DNA of 64,000 nt. Origin: Paracoccaceae bacterium (lineage in GTDB: Bacteria; Pseudomonadota; Alphaproteobacteria; Rhodobacterales; Rhodobacteraceae). A program made the translations under genes and the position numbers. The DNA is taken from positions 62,001-126,000 of the forward strand of contig JASBUI010000033.1 in the NCBI GenBank assembly GCA_030148005.1, in the 5' to 3' direction. The notes beneath the pieces were generated by a model. The model worked only from the letters and a program-made list of their open reading frames with translations, made no database searches and had not been told where the DNA came from. Shown piece by piece: positions 54,038-61,858 of this stretch. Positions within the stretch are counted from its first letter, which is position 1; each line of letters opens with the position of its first letter.

Positions 54038-55462
54038 ATGGCGCAACCGTTTGAATACTTTGTTATATTCGCAGAGATGCGCACCGGTTCGAACTTTCTT
54101 GAATCCAATCTGAATGAGTTTGACGGCGTCGCCTGTCATGGTGAGGCGTATAATCCGCATTTCATCGGCTACCCCAAGTCGGGCGATATTTGCGGCTTTA
54201 CCCAGAACATGCGCGAGGCGGATCCGCTAAAGCTTATCGAGGTGATGAAGCGCGAAACCAAGGGCCTTCCCGGCTTTCGCTATTTTCACGATCATGACCC
54301 GCGGGTGCTGGAGTTTGTGCTGAATGATCCGGCCTGCGCCAAGATCGTCTTGACGCGCAATCCCATCGAAAGCTTTGTGTCGTGGAAGATCGCGGCAGAG
54401 ACGGGCCAGTGGAAGCTGACGAACGTCAAACATCAGCGCACTGCCAAGGTGCGCTTTGATGCCCAGCAGTTTCAAGAGCATCTGGGCGCCTTGCAGGCCT
54501 TTCAGCTAAAGCTGTTGCGGGGGCTTCAGACCAGCGGTCAGTCGGCCTTTTACATCGGGTACGACGATCTTAAGGACGTCGAGGTTCTGAACGGGCTTGC
54601 GGCGTTTCTTGGGCTGACCTCGCGGCTTGAGAAGGTTTCAGAGAAGCTTAAGAAACAGAACCCCGAAAGTTTGCGGGACAAGGTTCTGAACTATGAGGAA
54701 ATGGAAAGCGCGCTTGCGCGGATTGACCACTTTGATCTGAACCGGACCCCGAATTTTGAGCCGCGCCGCCATGCGTCGGTGCCAAGCTATGTTGCGGCGC
54801 CAGAGACGGGCGCGCTTTACATGCCGGTCAAGGGCGGCCCCGAGGATGGGGTGCAAAAGTGGCTGGCGGCGCTGGATGGCGCGGCCGAAGATGCGCTTAT
54901 CACAGGGTTCACGCAAAAGACCCTGCGCCAGTGGAAAAGGCGCCATGCCGGCCACCGAAGCTTTACGGTGATCAGCCACCCGGTTGCGCGTATCCACGCC
55001 ACGTTCTGCGATCGTATCCTGTCCACCGGCCCGCAAAGCTTTGGCGAGATCCGCCAGATGCTTCGCAAGGTTCATAAACTGCCGATACCGGCGGGCGAAG
55101 TTGGCGATGACTATGATCAGGCGGCCCATCGCGCGGCGTTTCTGGCGTTCCTGCAGTTCATCAAGGCCAACCTTGGGGGTCAGACCAGCATCCGCGTTGA
55201 TCCCGCCTGGGCGTCACAAAGCGAGGTGATCAAGGGGCTGGCAGGTTTTGGCGCGCCTGATCTGATCCTGCGTGAGGCAGAGCTGGAACAGGGTCTGGCG
55301 CAGCTTGCCGAGCAACTGGGCGCGACGTGCCCGCCATATGCACCGCCCAAGCCCGATCATCCGGTCCTGTTGTCCGAGATATACGATGGCGAGGTAGAGG
55401 CAGCCGTGCGCGACGCCTACCAGCGCGACTATATGATGTTCGGGTTTTCGGCTTGGAATTGA
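54038..55462 (+). CDS. Sulfotransferase, two-domain (NodH/Stf0-like)
   Basis: 474 residues from ATG 54038; GTG 54029 (GTGA overlap) is the alternative. The N-terminal half has the PAPS 5'-phosphosulfate loop EMRTGSNFLES (~10-20) and the 3'-phosphate site KIVLTRNPIESFVSWK (~104-119). The C-terminal ~230 residues look like a second sulfotransferase half (ISHPVARIHATFCDRIL; VDPAWASQSEVI), but no P-loop is seen, so it is probably inactive or binds acceptor. Expected to sulfate a surface glycan. Confidence 0.83.
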   Translation: MAQPFEYFVIFAEMRTGSNFLESNLNEFDGVACHGEAYNPHFIGYPKSGDICGFTQNMREADPLKLIEVMKRETKGLPGFRYFHDHDPRVLEFVLNDPACAKIVLTRNPIESFVSWKIAAETGQWKLTNVKHQRTAKVRFDAQQFQEHLGALQAFQLKLLRGLQTSGQSAFYIGYDDLKDVEVLNGLAAFLGLTSRLEKVSEKLKKQNPESLRDKVLNYEEMESALARIDHFDLNRTPNFEPRRHASVPSYVAAPETGALYMPVKGGPEDGVQKWLAALDGAAEDALITGFTQKTLRQWKRRHAGHRSFTVISHPVARIHATFCDRILSTGPQSFGEIRQMLRKVHKLPIPAGEVGDDYDQAAHRAAFLAFLQFIKANLGGQTSIRVDPAWASQSEVIKGLAGFGAPDLILREAELEQGLAQLAEQLGATCPPYAPPKPDHPVLLSEIYDGEVEAAVRDAYQRDYMMFGFSAWN

Positions 55463-55472
55463 CAGGCGCCCC

Positions 55473-55937
55473 TTAGGCCGCCTGTGAACCTTGTGTTTCC
55501 GTCAGCACAGCGTGAAGCGTTGCCGGGTCCGTGTTTGCGCGCAGTTTCTGGCAAACTGAAGGATCGCGCATGGTACGCGACACGGCGGCCAGCGCCTTTA
55601 GGTGATCGACGCCGGAATTTGCCGGGGCAAAGAGGGCAAAGATCAGATCGACAGGGCGCCGATCGACGGAACCAAAATCAATCGGCTTTTCAAGGCGTAC
55701 GAAACAACCAACAACCGATGTCAGGTCCGCCAGCCGCGCATGGGGAAGGGCAACGCCCTGTCCAACGCCGGTTGGCCCAAGGCTTTCGCGGTCAAGCAGC
55801 GCCTCAAGCGAGTCGGTCGCGTTCAGGCCGTATGCGGAAAAGGCCACATCGCAGATATCCTGCAGCAGCCTTTTCTTGCTTGTCGTATTCCCGATCAGTT
55901 TCACTGCTTCGGGGAGTAGAATGCTCGAAAGTTCCAT
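55473..55937 (-). CDS. ptsN: PTS IIA-Ntr protein PtsN
   Basis: 154 residues from ATG 55937, the usual length; TTG 55967 would add ten. Active-site histidine in GVALPHARL. Receives phosphate from PtsP/Npr and acts as regulator of nitrogen, potassium and carbon metabolism. Lies 40 bases behind hpf on the same strand. Confidence 0.92.
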   Translation of the reverse strand: MELSSILLPEAVKLIGNTTSKKRLLQDICDVAFSAYGLNATDSLEALLDRESLGPTGVGQGVALPHARLADLTSVVGCFVRLEKPIDFGSVDRRPVDLIFALFAPANSGVDHLKALAAVSRTMRDPSVCQKLRANTDPATLHAVLTETQGSQAA

Positions 55938-55976
55938 CCCGGCTTTCTGTTTGTCCTCAGCGGCCAAGATGCCGCG

Positions 55977-56552
55977 TCATGCTGCGTTCGTGGGGTCGAT
56001 CCAGCCTATGTTACCGTCTTCGCGACGATACACGACGTTCACGCCATTCCCCTTTTCGTTGTGAAACACCAGAACCGGGGCACCCGCGATTTCCATCTGC
56101 ATGACCGCTTCACCGACAGACAAAGAAGGGATCTTTGTCTCCATCTCGGCGATGATCATGGGCTGGAGCGTATCGGGTTCCGAATCTTCTGTGTCTTCAC
56201 CTGCGGCGAGGATATACGAGGCTGCGCCCGACAGTTCAACCGGTTCAACCCGGTCTTTGTGGTGATCTTTCAACCGGCGCTTGTAGCGACGCAGCTGTTT
56301 TTCCATCTTTTCGCTGCATTGATCGAATGCGGCATAGATTTCAGTGGCATGGGCGCGGGCCTGGGCGGACAGGCCGGTAGACAGGTGAACCGTGGTTTCA
56401 CAGACGAATTCATGCGCATTTCGTGAAAAAATTATCTGAGCGCCGGTCGGTCGCTGGGCGTATTTGTCAATCACGTCGCCCAGTTCTTTCTTGACGTGAA
56501 CCTGCAGCGCATCACCGATATCGATTTGTTTCCCGCTGATCTGGTACCGCAT
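55977..56552 (-). CDS. hpf: Long-form ribosome hibernation promoting factor
   Basis: 191 residues from ATG 56552 with GGAGG four bases ahead. N-terminal S30AE domain (MRYQISGKQIDIGDAL, ~1-100), linker, then the C-terminal dimerisation domain (VLVFHNEKGNGVNVVYRREDGNIGWIDP). Long HPF joins 70S ribosomes into 100S dimers in resting cells. Confidence 0.93.
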   Translation of the reverse strand: MRYQISGKQIDIGDALQVHVKKELGDVIDKYAQRPTGAQIIFSRNAHEFVCETTVHLSTGLSAQARAHATEIYAAFDQCSEKMEKQLRRYKRRLKDHHKDRVEPVELSGAASYILAAGEDTEDSEPDTLQPMIIAEMETKIPSLSVGEAVMQMEIAGAPVLVFHNEKGNGVNVVYRREDGNIGWIDPTNAA

Positions 56553-56960
56553 TCGACCTCCATTCTTTTTATCTATGACCGCAAGCATAGGCATTTAGCC
56601 GGCAGTCGGGTTAATCATATTGGGGAGATCCACTCCTTCCCGGTTGGCTTTCCGGCCATGCTTGCATTCAAAGACCCGCTCTGTGACGGCGCCGTTCGAA
56701 CGATGATGGAATGTTCAAGCATCCCCTGTATTTGGCGACAGATCGGCCTTCGATGTCAACTCTGTCTTCGGCAGGATCCGTTGAAATCGCGACATCCATT
56801 TGGATTCATTCAACTCGTTCTGCATTATCCAACTTAAGAATTCCTTTACCGCCTGAAAAGGTGGGAGGGCCTTCAATTTCGTATAAGGCGACGGTTGTTG
56901 GCCCGCTCCCTGTGGGCGCTCTTTAGGCAATGGTTTTCAATAAGTTGCGCCAAGCGCGCG
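56553..56960. other. Intergenic region between lptB and hpf with no supported gene
   Basis: 408 bases, lower in GC than its surroundings. Short open frames occur on both strands (for example 56715-56930 on minus from a TTG) but lack ribosome sites and credible protein character. It should hold the hpf-ptsN promoter. In many proteobacteria rpoN stands here; I see no rpoN remnant. Confidence 0.6.
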
Positions 56961-57722
56961 TCAGGAGATTCGAAAGCTTTGACCAAGGTAGACGCGGCGG
57001 ACGTTTTCGTCTTCGACGACCTCTTGGGCGGTGCCGCTCATCAAAACTTTGCCGTCGTGCAGAATATAGGCGCGGTCGACGATTTCCAGCGTTTCGCGTA
57101 CGTTGTGATCGGTGATCAAAACGCCAATTCCGCGCGATTTCAGCTCGGCCACAAGGGCGCGGATATCGCCGACAGAGATCGGATCGACCCCGGCAAAGGG
57201 TTCGTCCAGCAACAGATAACGCGGATCGGCCGCAAGGCATCGCGCGATTTCTACCCGGCGACGCTCACCACCGGACAGTGACAGCGCGGGCGCGCGGCGA
57301 AGATGCTCTATCTCGAAATCGCCAAGCAGCTCTTCCAGACGCTCATGCCGCTTGGTTCGCTCGCTGACGGCGATCTCAAGGATCGACATGATGTTGTCTT
57401 CAACGCTCATGCCCCGAAAGATAGAGGCTTCTTGCGGAAGATAGCCGATGCCAAGCTTGGCGCGGCGGTACATCGGCAAAAGCGACACATCGCGCCCGTC
57501 GATCTTTACCTGTCCGCCCTCGGCTGTGGTCAGCCCGGCGATCGTGTAAAAGCAGGTGGTTTTGCCCGATCCGTTGGGCCCAAGCAGTGCCACGACCTCT
57601 CCGCGGCCAAGCGTCAGGCTTACATCGCGGATAACCGGCTTGCGGCGATAGCTTTTGCGCAGGCCAAGAACCTGCAGGCCAACGCCGCCGTCAGTAACCG
57701 TCAGATTGGGCGCTTCGGTCAT
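56961..57722 (-). CDS. lptB: LPS export ABC ATPase LptB
   Basis: 253 residues. Walker A GPNGSGKTTCFY, LSGGERRRVEIAR signature, Walker B YLLLDEPFAGVDP and ITDHNVRETL H-loop are characteristic of LptB. Powers LPS extraction from the inner membrane with LptFG and LptC. Its ATG overlaps the lptA stop by one base. Confidence 0.96.
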   Translation of the reverse strand: MTEAPNLTVTDGGVGLQVLGLRKSYRRKPVIRDVSLTLGRGEVVALLGPNGSGKTTCFYTIAGLTTAEGGQVKIDGRDVSLLPMYRRAKLGIGYLPQEASIFRGMSVEDNIMSILEIAVSERTKRHERLEELLGDFEIEHLRRAPALSLSGGERRRVEIARCLAADPRYLLLDEPFAGVDPISVGDIRALVAELKSRGIGVLITDHNVRETLEIVDRAYILHDGKVLMSGTAQEVVEDENVRRVYLGQSFRIS

Positions 57723-58231
57723 CAGTTCTGGCCGCTTCCTGTCTGCAGGATCGTGCGCACGCGGCCTTCCATGACGGCGGTTCCTTGCTTAAGATCGACA
57801 ACCATCTTCTGTGATGACAGGGCGTTTTGGCCCTGCGTCAACAAAACGTCGCCTGTCATGACAATCGATCCAGTGTCGATTGTGTAAACCGCCTCTTTTG
57901 CCTCGGCAGCTTCGGCGCCGTTGACCAGCGTGACGCCACCCGTGGCGTGCAGGCGCGAGATCTGGCCGGTGCTTGTGCCCTCGCCGGTGGCGTATTCGAC
58001 GCGCACCCAAGGCGCGGTCAGGCGCATTTCACCCTGCCCGATCAATACGTTACCGGTAAAAAGGGCCGATCCGTCGCCCTGATCGATGCTTAGCTTGTCG
58101 GCCGTCATTTCAACGGGAAGGGACGGGTCCTGTTTGAGGCCGCCAAAGGCAACCTGCATGCCTTGCGCAAAGGCAAAGGCCGGCACAAGTGCAAGCGAAG
58201 CCGCAAAAAAGACAACACGTAAACTATTCAC
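57722..58231 (-). CDS. lptA: LPS transport periplasmic protein LptA
   Basis: 169 residues from GTG 58231, eight bases inside lptC. Signal peptide ending AFA, then a beta-jellyroll (OstA) domain with repeats such as SIDQGDGSALFTGNVLIGQG. Forms the bridge for LPS between inner and outer membranes. Position between lptC and lptB supports the call. Confidence 0.9.
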   Translation of the reverse strand: MNSLRVVFFAASLALVPAFAFAQGMQVAFGGLKQDPSLPVEMTADKLSIDQGDGSALFTGNVLIGQGEMRLTAPWVRVEYATGEGTSTGQISRLHATGGVTLVNGAEAAEAKEAVYTIDTGSIVMTGDVLLTQGQNALSSQKMVVDLKQGTAVMEGRVRTILQTGSGQN

Positions 58232-58838
58232 GCTCTTTCCCCTTTCTGGGATCATAGACCAAGCGCACACCTTCCTTGAATACCAAAAGGTAACGCCCGT
58301 TATTCAGGGCCACATCCATCTGCCCGGCGGACAGTGTACCAATTGGGCCTTCGGCGTCCACTTTTCCATGAGAGGCCATGGAAGTCACCTCAAGAGAAGC
58401 TGAAAGGCCGCTGGTTTTCACTATGTAGCCGGTCGAGGTTTCCATATCGACGCCGCCGGACAGGACCGCGGTGCCGGTTCCGGCGTCAATCTCTCCGTAG
58501 GGTGAGGACAGGGCAAAGGTTGCGCCTTCGGGGTAGGTTACAAGCGCGGTCAGGTCCGATCCGTTGACGCGGCCGGGATCGGTCGCGCTTGGCCGGGCCG
58601 AGGTGGCGGCGATTTCAATCGCGGCGCCGTCGCGGGTGATGCCGGCAAAGCGCGGCTCGGACAGGCGCTGTTCGCGCGCAATCTCTTTTACATCGACATT
58701 GGCAAAAGGAAGCGCGCCTTCGGTATCGATCACGCGGGCAAACAGAAACAGGGTCGACAACAGGCCCAGCGCTGCCAGTGGAAGCACGATTTTCGTCCAT
58801 GCGACGAAACGGGAATAGCTGTTGTCATAAACGGCCAT
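58224..58838 (-). CDS. lptC: LPS export protein LptC
   Basis: 204 residues. One N-terminal membrane helix (~14-34), then a periplasmic beta domain with the LptC-like elements RFAGITRDGAAIEI and GQMDVALNNGRYLLVF. Connects LptB2FG to LptA. Overlaps lptA by eight bases. Confidence 0.87.
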   Translation of the reverse strand: MAVYDNSYSRFVAWTKIVLPLAALGLLSTLFLFARVIDTEGALPFANVDVKEIAREQRLSEPRFAGITRDGAAIEIAATSARPSATDPGRVNGSDLTALVTYPEGATFALSSPYGEIDAGTGTAVLSGGVDMETSTGYIVKTSGLSASLEVTSMASHGKVDAEGPIGTLSAGQMDVALNNGRYLLVFKEGVRLVYDPRKGKERE

Positions 58839-58853
58839 GTGGCGCGCCTGTTA

Positions 58854-59465
58854 TCAGTGCGAGAATATGTCGATCTCGGGCCAGCCTGCCAGATCCAGAC
58901 GTGCCCTTGTGGGAAGAAAGTCAAATGCGGCCTGCGCCAGATCGGTACGGCCTTCACGTTCCAGCATGCGGTTCAGTTCGTCCCGCAGGCGGTGCAGGTA
59001 AAGAACATCAGAGGCGGCATAGTCGATCTGGGCCTTTGTCAGCTTTGCCGCACCCCAGTCACTGCTTTGCTGGAACTTCGAGATGTCGACTTCCAGCAAT
59101 TCAGACAGAAGGTTTTTCAGCCCGTGCCGGTCGGTATAAGTGCGGATCAGTTTCGATGCGATCTTGGTGCAATAAACAGGTGCGGCAAGGGCGCCAAAGG
59201 CATTGTACATCGCGGCGATGTCGAAGCGGCCAAAGTGGAACAGTTTCAGAACCTTGGGGTCCTTGAGCAGACGCTCAAGATTGGGCGCCGAAGTTTGGCC
59301 GATGGCCACCTGCACAAGATGCGCATGACCGTCGCCCGACGACAGTTGAACAACGCAAAGCCGGTCGCGATGCGGGTTCAGGCCCATTGTTTCACAGTCG
59401 ATTGCCACTTCTGGCCCAAGGTCCAGCCCGTCGGGCAGGTCGCCCTTGTAAAGATGGTTGGTCAC
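58854..59465 (-). CDS. nrnC: NanoRNase C (NrnC), DEDDy 3'-5' exonuclease
   Basis: 203 residues from a GTG at 59465 (AAAGG upstream). DEDDy site: AIDCETMGL, FHFGRFDIA and IDYAASDVLYL. It lacks the HRDC domains of RNase D, and this short form is NrnC, which in alphaproteobacteria replaces Orn in degrading dinucleotides such as pGpG. Head of the lptC-lptA-lptB unit, 15 bases ahead of lptC. Confidence 0.87.
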   Translation of the reverse strand: MTNHLYKGDLPDGLDLGPEVAIDCETMGLNPHRDRLCVVQLSSGDGHAHLVQVAIGQTSAPNLERLLKDPKVLKLFHFGRFDIAAMYNAFGALAAPVYCTKIASKLIRTYTDRHGLKNLLSELLEVDISKFQQSSDWGAAKLTKAQIDYAASDVLYLHRLRDELNRMLEREGRTDLAQAAFDFLPTRARLDLAGWPEIDIFSH

Positions 59466-59611
59466 GCGAGATGCCTTTCAGGTTTAACCGTCAAAGCGAT
59501 AAGGCCTTTGCCGGTCAAACTCAACACTCGTGGCCCTGACGTTCGCGCGAGCCTGCCAAACCCTGCCGGTGGCGCCGCGCAAAGCTTTGGGCTTGGGCGG
59601 CGCCAGCGCGG

Positions 59612-60094
59612 TTACTTCACTTCAAAGAGTGTCCACATGCCTGCCATGTAGTGGCCGGGGATGTTGCAATAAAGGATGTATGTGCCGGGTTTCAGGGTCA
59701 GCGACAGGGAACCGGATGCGCCCGGTTCAAGTTCGGCAACTTCGCCAAGATGCAGGCCGCTGTCTTCGATGACCTTTTCAAGGTTGGCATCATAGGCCAG
59801 CGGCGCGCCAGCGGTGGAAATTGGAGCAAGCACCATTTCATGGATCATGTCCTTGGAGTCGTTGGTTGCGGTCAATGTCACAACTCCGGCGGCGGCGCTG
59901 CCGGGCGTTGCCGTGATGCCCATCGTGGCACCTGTCATGTCGCCGCCCATCCCATAGCCAAGATCGGTTGGCATAGCGGCATCGGCGCCCTTGTCCCAAA
60001 GAGAGACGGCAACATTTGTGTCAGCAAAGGCTGGCAGGGAACTGGCCGCTGCCACAAAGGCGGCGGCGATAACTGTACGACGTGTCAGTTTCAT
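59612..60094 (-). CDS. Cupredoxin (type 1 copper protein)
   Basis: 160 residues from ATG 60094. Signal with RR near the start and cleavage after AFA (~24). The C-terminal plastocyanin-like domain has the copper ligands H85, C143, H148 and M153 (CNIPGHYMAGM). Periplasmic electron carrier or copper binder. Its first ~45 mature residues are Met/Gly-rich (GYGMGGDMTGATMG) and could hold extra metal. An FNR-type box lies 71 bases upstream. Confidence 0.87.
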   Translation of the reverse strand: MKLTRRTVIAAAFVAAASSLPAFADTNVAVSLWDKGADAAMPTDLGYGMGGDMTGATMGITATPGSAAAGVVTLTATNDSKDMIHEMVLAPISTAGAPLAYDANLEKVIEDSGLHLGEVAELEPGASGSLSLTLKPGTYILYCNIPGHYMAGMWTLFEVK

Positions 60095-60164
60095 AGCATT
60101 GGTCCTTATCTTGGAAAGGGGGGTCCCCCCAAGGGCCGGATACAACCTGTGAAAGTGGGGTTTG

Positions 60165-60178
60165 TTGACCTGGATCAA
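60165..60178. promoter_or_regulatory. FNR/Crp-family box before the cupredoxin gene
   Basis: TTGAC-CTGG-ATCAA, one base off the FNR consensus TTGAT-N4-ATCAA. It is upstream of the cupredoxin start at 60094, a usual place for an activating site of FnrL, DnrD or NnrR type regulators. Confidence 0.6.
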
Positions 60179-60232
60179 ATGTCACAGATAGTTGTTCAGG
60201 GCTGCCGGCCCGGGCCCGGGCCACAAACGCAT

Positions 60233-60262
60233 CTGGCCGCCGACATTTCTGTCAGCGGCCAG
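60233..60262. terminator. Stem-loop after the COG4705 gene
   Basis: CTGGCCGCCGACA (60233-60245) and TGTCAGCGGCCAG (60250-60262) pair with one mismatch around loop TTTC. It follows the stop (60301) of the minus-strand COG4705 gene; a clear T tract is lacking, so terminator or 3' stabiliser. Confidence 0.5.
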
Positions 60263-60300
60263 GTTTTCGTGCCGTTCTTTGATCTCAGCGGGAAGCGGTA

Positions 60301-61128
60301 TCAGAGCTCTTCCGTTGGAACCGTCTCTTCGCCTTCCTTGCTGCGGGTCATGTAAAGAACCGTGAGGGCGATGGCGGCAAAGAAGATCAGGCTGGTGATG
60401 ATCGTGCCCAGCCCCAGACCGCCGTTTGCGACAGGTTGCGACAGGAAGTCGCCAAAGGACGCGCCCATCGGGCGGGTGACGATATAGGCCAGCCAGAAGG
60501 CAAGGATGCCGTTCATCTGTTTTGCATAGAACAGACCGGTAATCACAGCGATGATCGCGCCGTACATGATGCCCGACATCAGGAACCCAAGGCCCAGACC
60601 TTCGGCCGCCTGATCGCCGGCGGATGTGCCCAGCGCAAAAGTAAAGAGAATTGCAAGCCAGTAAAACGCCTCGCGCCGGAAGGTATAGATCGAGTGGATC
60701 GAAAGCGTCTTTTCAACCGCGTACCACGCCAGAAAGGTGGCCCCCAGTGCAAAGGCGAACATGGTGGTGATCGGCGTGAACTGCCAGCCGAGGTTGTCGA
60801 TGAAGTTGTCGGTGATCAGCGTGCCGACAACGCTGACCAGAACGACGGTCAGCCAGTAGATCCACGGCACGTATTTCTTTTGCGCGAATTGATAGAACAG
60901 CGCGGCCACCAGAAAGACGCTCATCAAAAGAGAGGTCTTGGTCAGGCCCAGCCCTAGGCTTGAGTTGATGAGGTCAGCGGCGGTTTCGCCGACGGTTACG
61001 GCCAAAAGCTTGACCAGCCAGAAATCCCAAGTGACCAGCGGCACCCGGTTATAGATTTTTTCGCCGGTTTCGGGGTGAATCATATGCCGGGCGTTGCCCT
61101 GACTTACGAAAGTTTGTGTGTTTGACAT
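60301..61128 (-). CDS. COG4705-type integral membrane protein
   Basis: 275 residues from ATG 61128 (tandem GGACA upstream). After a 30-residue cytoplasmic start with NRVPLVTWDFWLVKL there are about eight membrane segments with conserved charged/polar groups (TVGETAADLI, TDNFID, ALGTSAGDQAAEG) typical of COG4705, a family with no assigned function, though some members are tied to metal handling. The C-terminus is short and acidic. Lies between the cupredoxin and the calcium-repeat gene on one strand. Confidence 0.8.
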   Translation of the reverse strand: MSNTQTFVSQGNARHMIHPETGEKIYNRVPLVTWDFWLVKLLAVTVGETAADLINSSLGLGLTKTSLLMSVFLVAALFYQFAQKKYVPWIYWLTVVLVSVVGTLITDNFIDNLGWQFTPITTMFAFALGATFLAWYAVEKTLSIHSIYTFRREAFYWLAILFTFALGTSAGDQAAEGLGLGFLMSGIMYGAIIAVITGLFYAKQMNGILAFWLAYIVTRPMGASFGDFLSQPVANGGLGLGTIITSLIFFAAIALTVLYMTRSKEGEETVPTEEL

Positions 61129-61175
61129 TGTCCTGTCCTTTACATGCCATAAGAGTTCGTTTTGAAAACTAGAGG

Positions 61176-61207
61176 TCCGGGAGGACTTTGGCACAAAACC
61201 TCCCGGA
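61176..61207. promoter_or_regulatory. Inverted repeat between the calcium-repeat and COG4705 genes
   Basis: Perfect 9-bp arms TCCGGGAGG (61176-61184) and CCTCCCGGA (61199-61207) with a 14-base loop. Possible partial terminator, processing site or operator. Confidence 0.45.
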
Positions 61208-61224
61208 TACCAAAAAAAGTTCGA

Positions 61225-61854
61225 TCAATCGGCGGCTTCCGCGCCCCCCTTGTCCTTGTTGATGGTGATGCTGAGGGGTTGAAAACCCTCTGCCTTCACC
61301 TCGACTGTGAACAGTTTGGCCGATTTGGTGGTGGCATAGATGCTGTTTAGATCGGCGCGGAAATGACCGGGCAGGCCGGTGTCATCGATATGAAGGCGCG
61401 CGTCCATGCCTGCGGGGACGACAAAGCCGTCGAGCTTCTTGTAGAAGGCTTCGGTCGTGCCGGTGTCGACGTCCTTGATCGTGTAGTAGATCGAAAAGCC
61501 GGTCAGGTCCTTGGCGGAAGAGTTGGCGATCTGAACCTCAAGATGGTCGGTCGCGTCTTTCTTGGCGACATAGTCATAGTTGTTTTCCACCAGCGCCTCT
61601 TTGATCGCGAAAGGCGCTGCGGCCCCGTCTGCCTTGATGGGATCGGCCAGATAAACCGGGTTGTCGTCCTTTAGATCGTTCAGCCCGTCGCCGTCAGTGT
61701 CGGGGTTCAAGGGATCGGTGTGCAAAAGCGGCTCTGCGGTGTCGGGCACGCCATCGCCATCAGTGTCCTTGGCGGCGGCCAGCGCGGGGCTGGCGGCGGC
61801 CAGTCCCATTGCCAGAAGGGCAGCAGTGAAAGTTGTTTTGGTCGCGAAGTTCAT
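61225..61854 (-). CDS. Secreted protein with thrombospondin type 3-like calcium repeats
   Basis: 209 residues. Signal peptide to ~27, then two Asp-rich repeats (DTDGDGVPDTAE and DTDGDGLNDLKDD) as in calcium-binding TSP3/EF-like loops, then an all-beta domain of ~130 residues without known family. AAGGAG before the ATG covers the stop codon of the upstream permease, so translation is coupled. Confidence 0.82.
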   Translation of the reverse strand: MNFATKTTFTAALLAMGLAAASPALAAAKDTDGDGVPDTAEPLLHTDPLNPDTDGDGLNDLKDDNPVYLADPIKADGAAAPFAIKEALVENNYDYVAKKDATDHLEVQIANSSAKDLTGFSIYYTIKDVDTGTTEAFYKKLDGFVVPAGMDARLHIDDTGLPGHFRADLNSIYATTKSAKLFTVEVKAEGFQPLSITINKDKGGAEAAD

Positions 61855-61858
61855 ATTT

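Noticed and set aside
56715-56930. 71-residue minus-strand frame between lptB and hpf
   Set aside because: TTG start without ribosome site, no coding character I trust, no known family.
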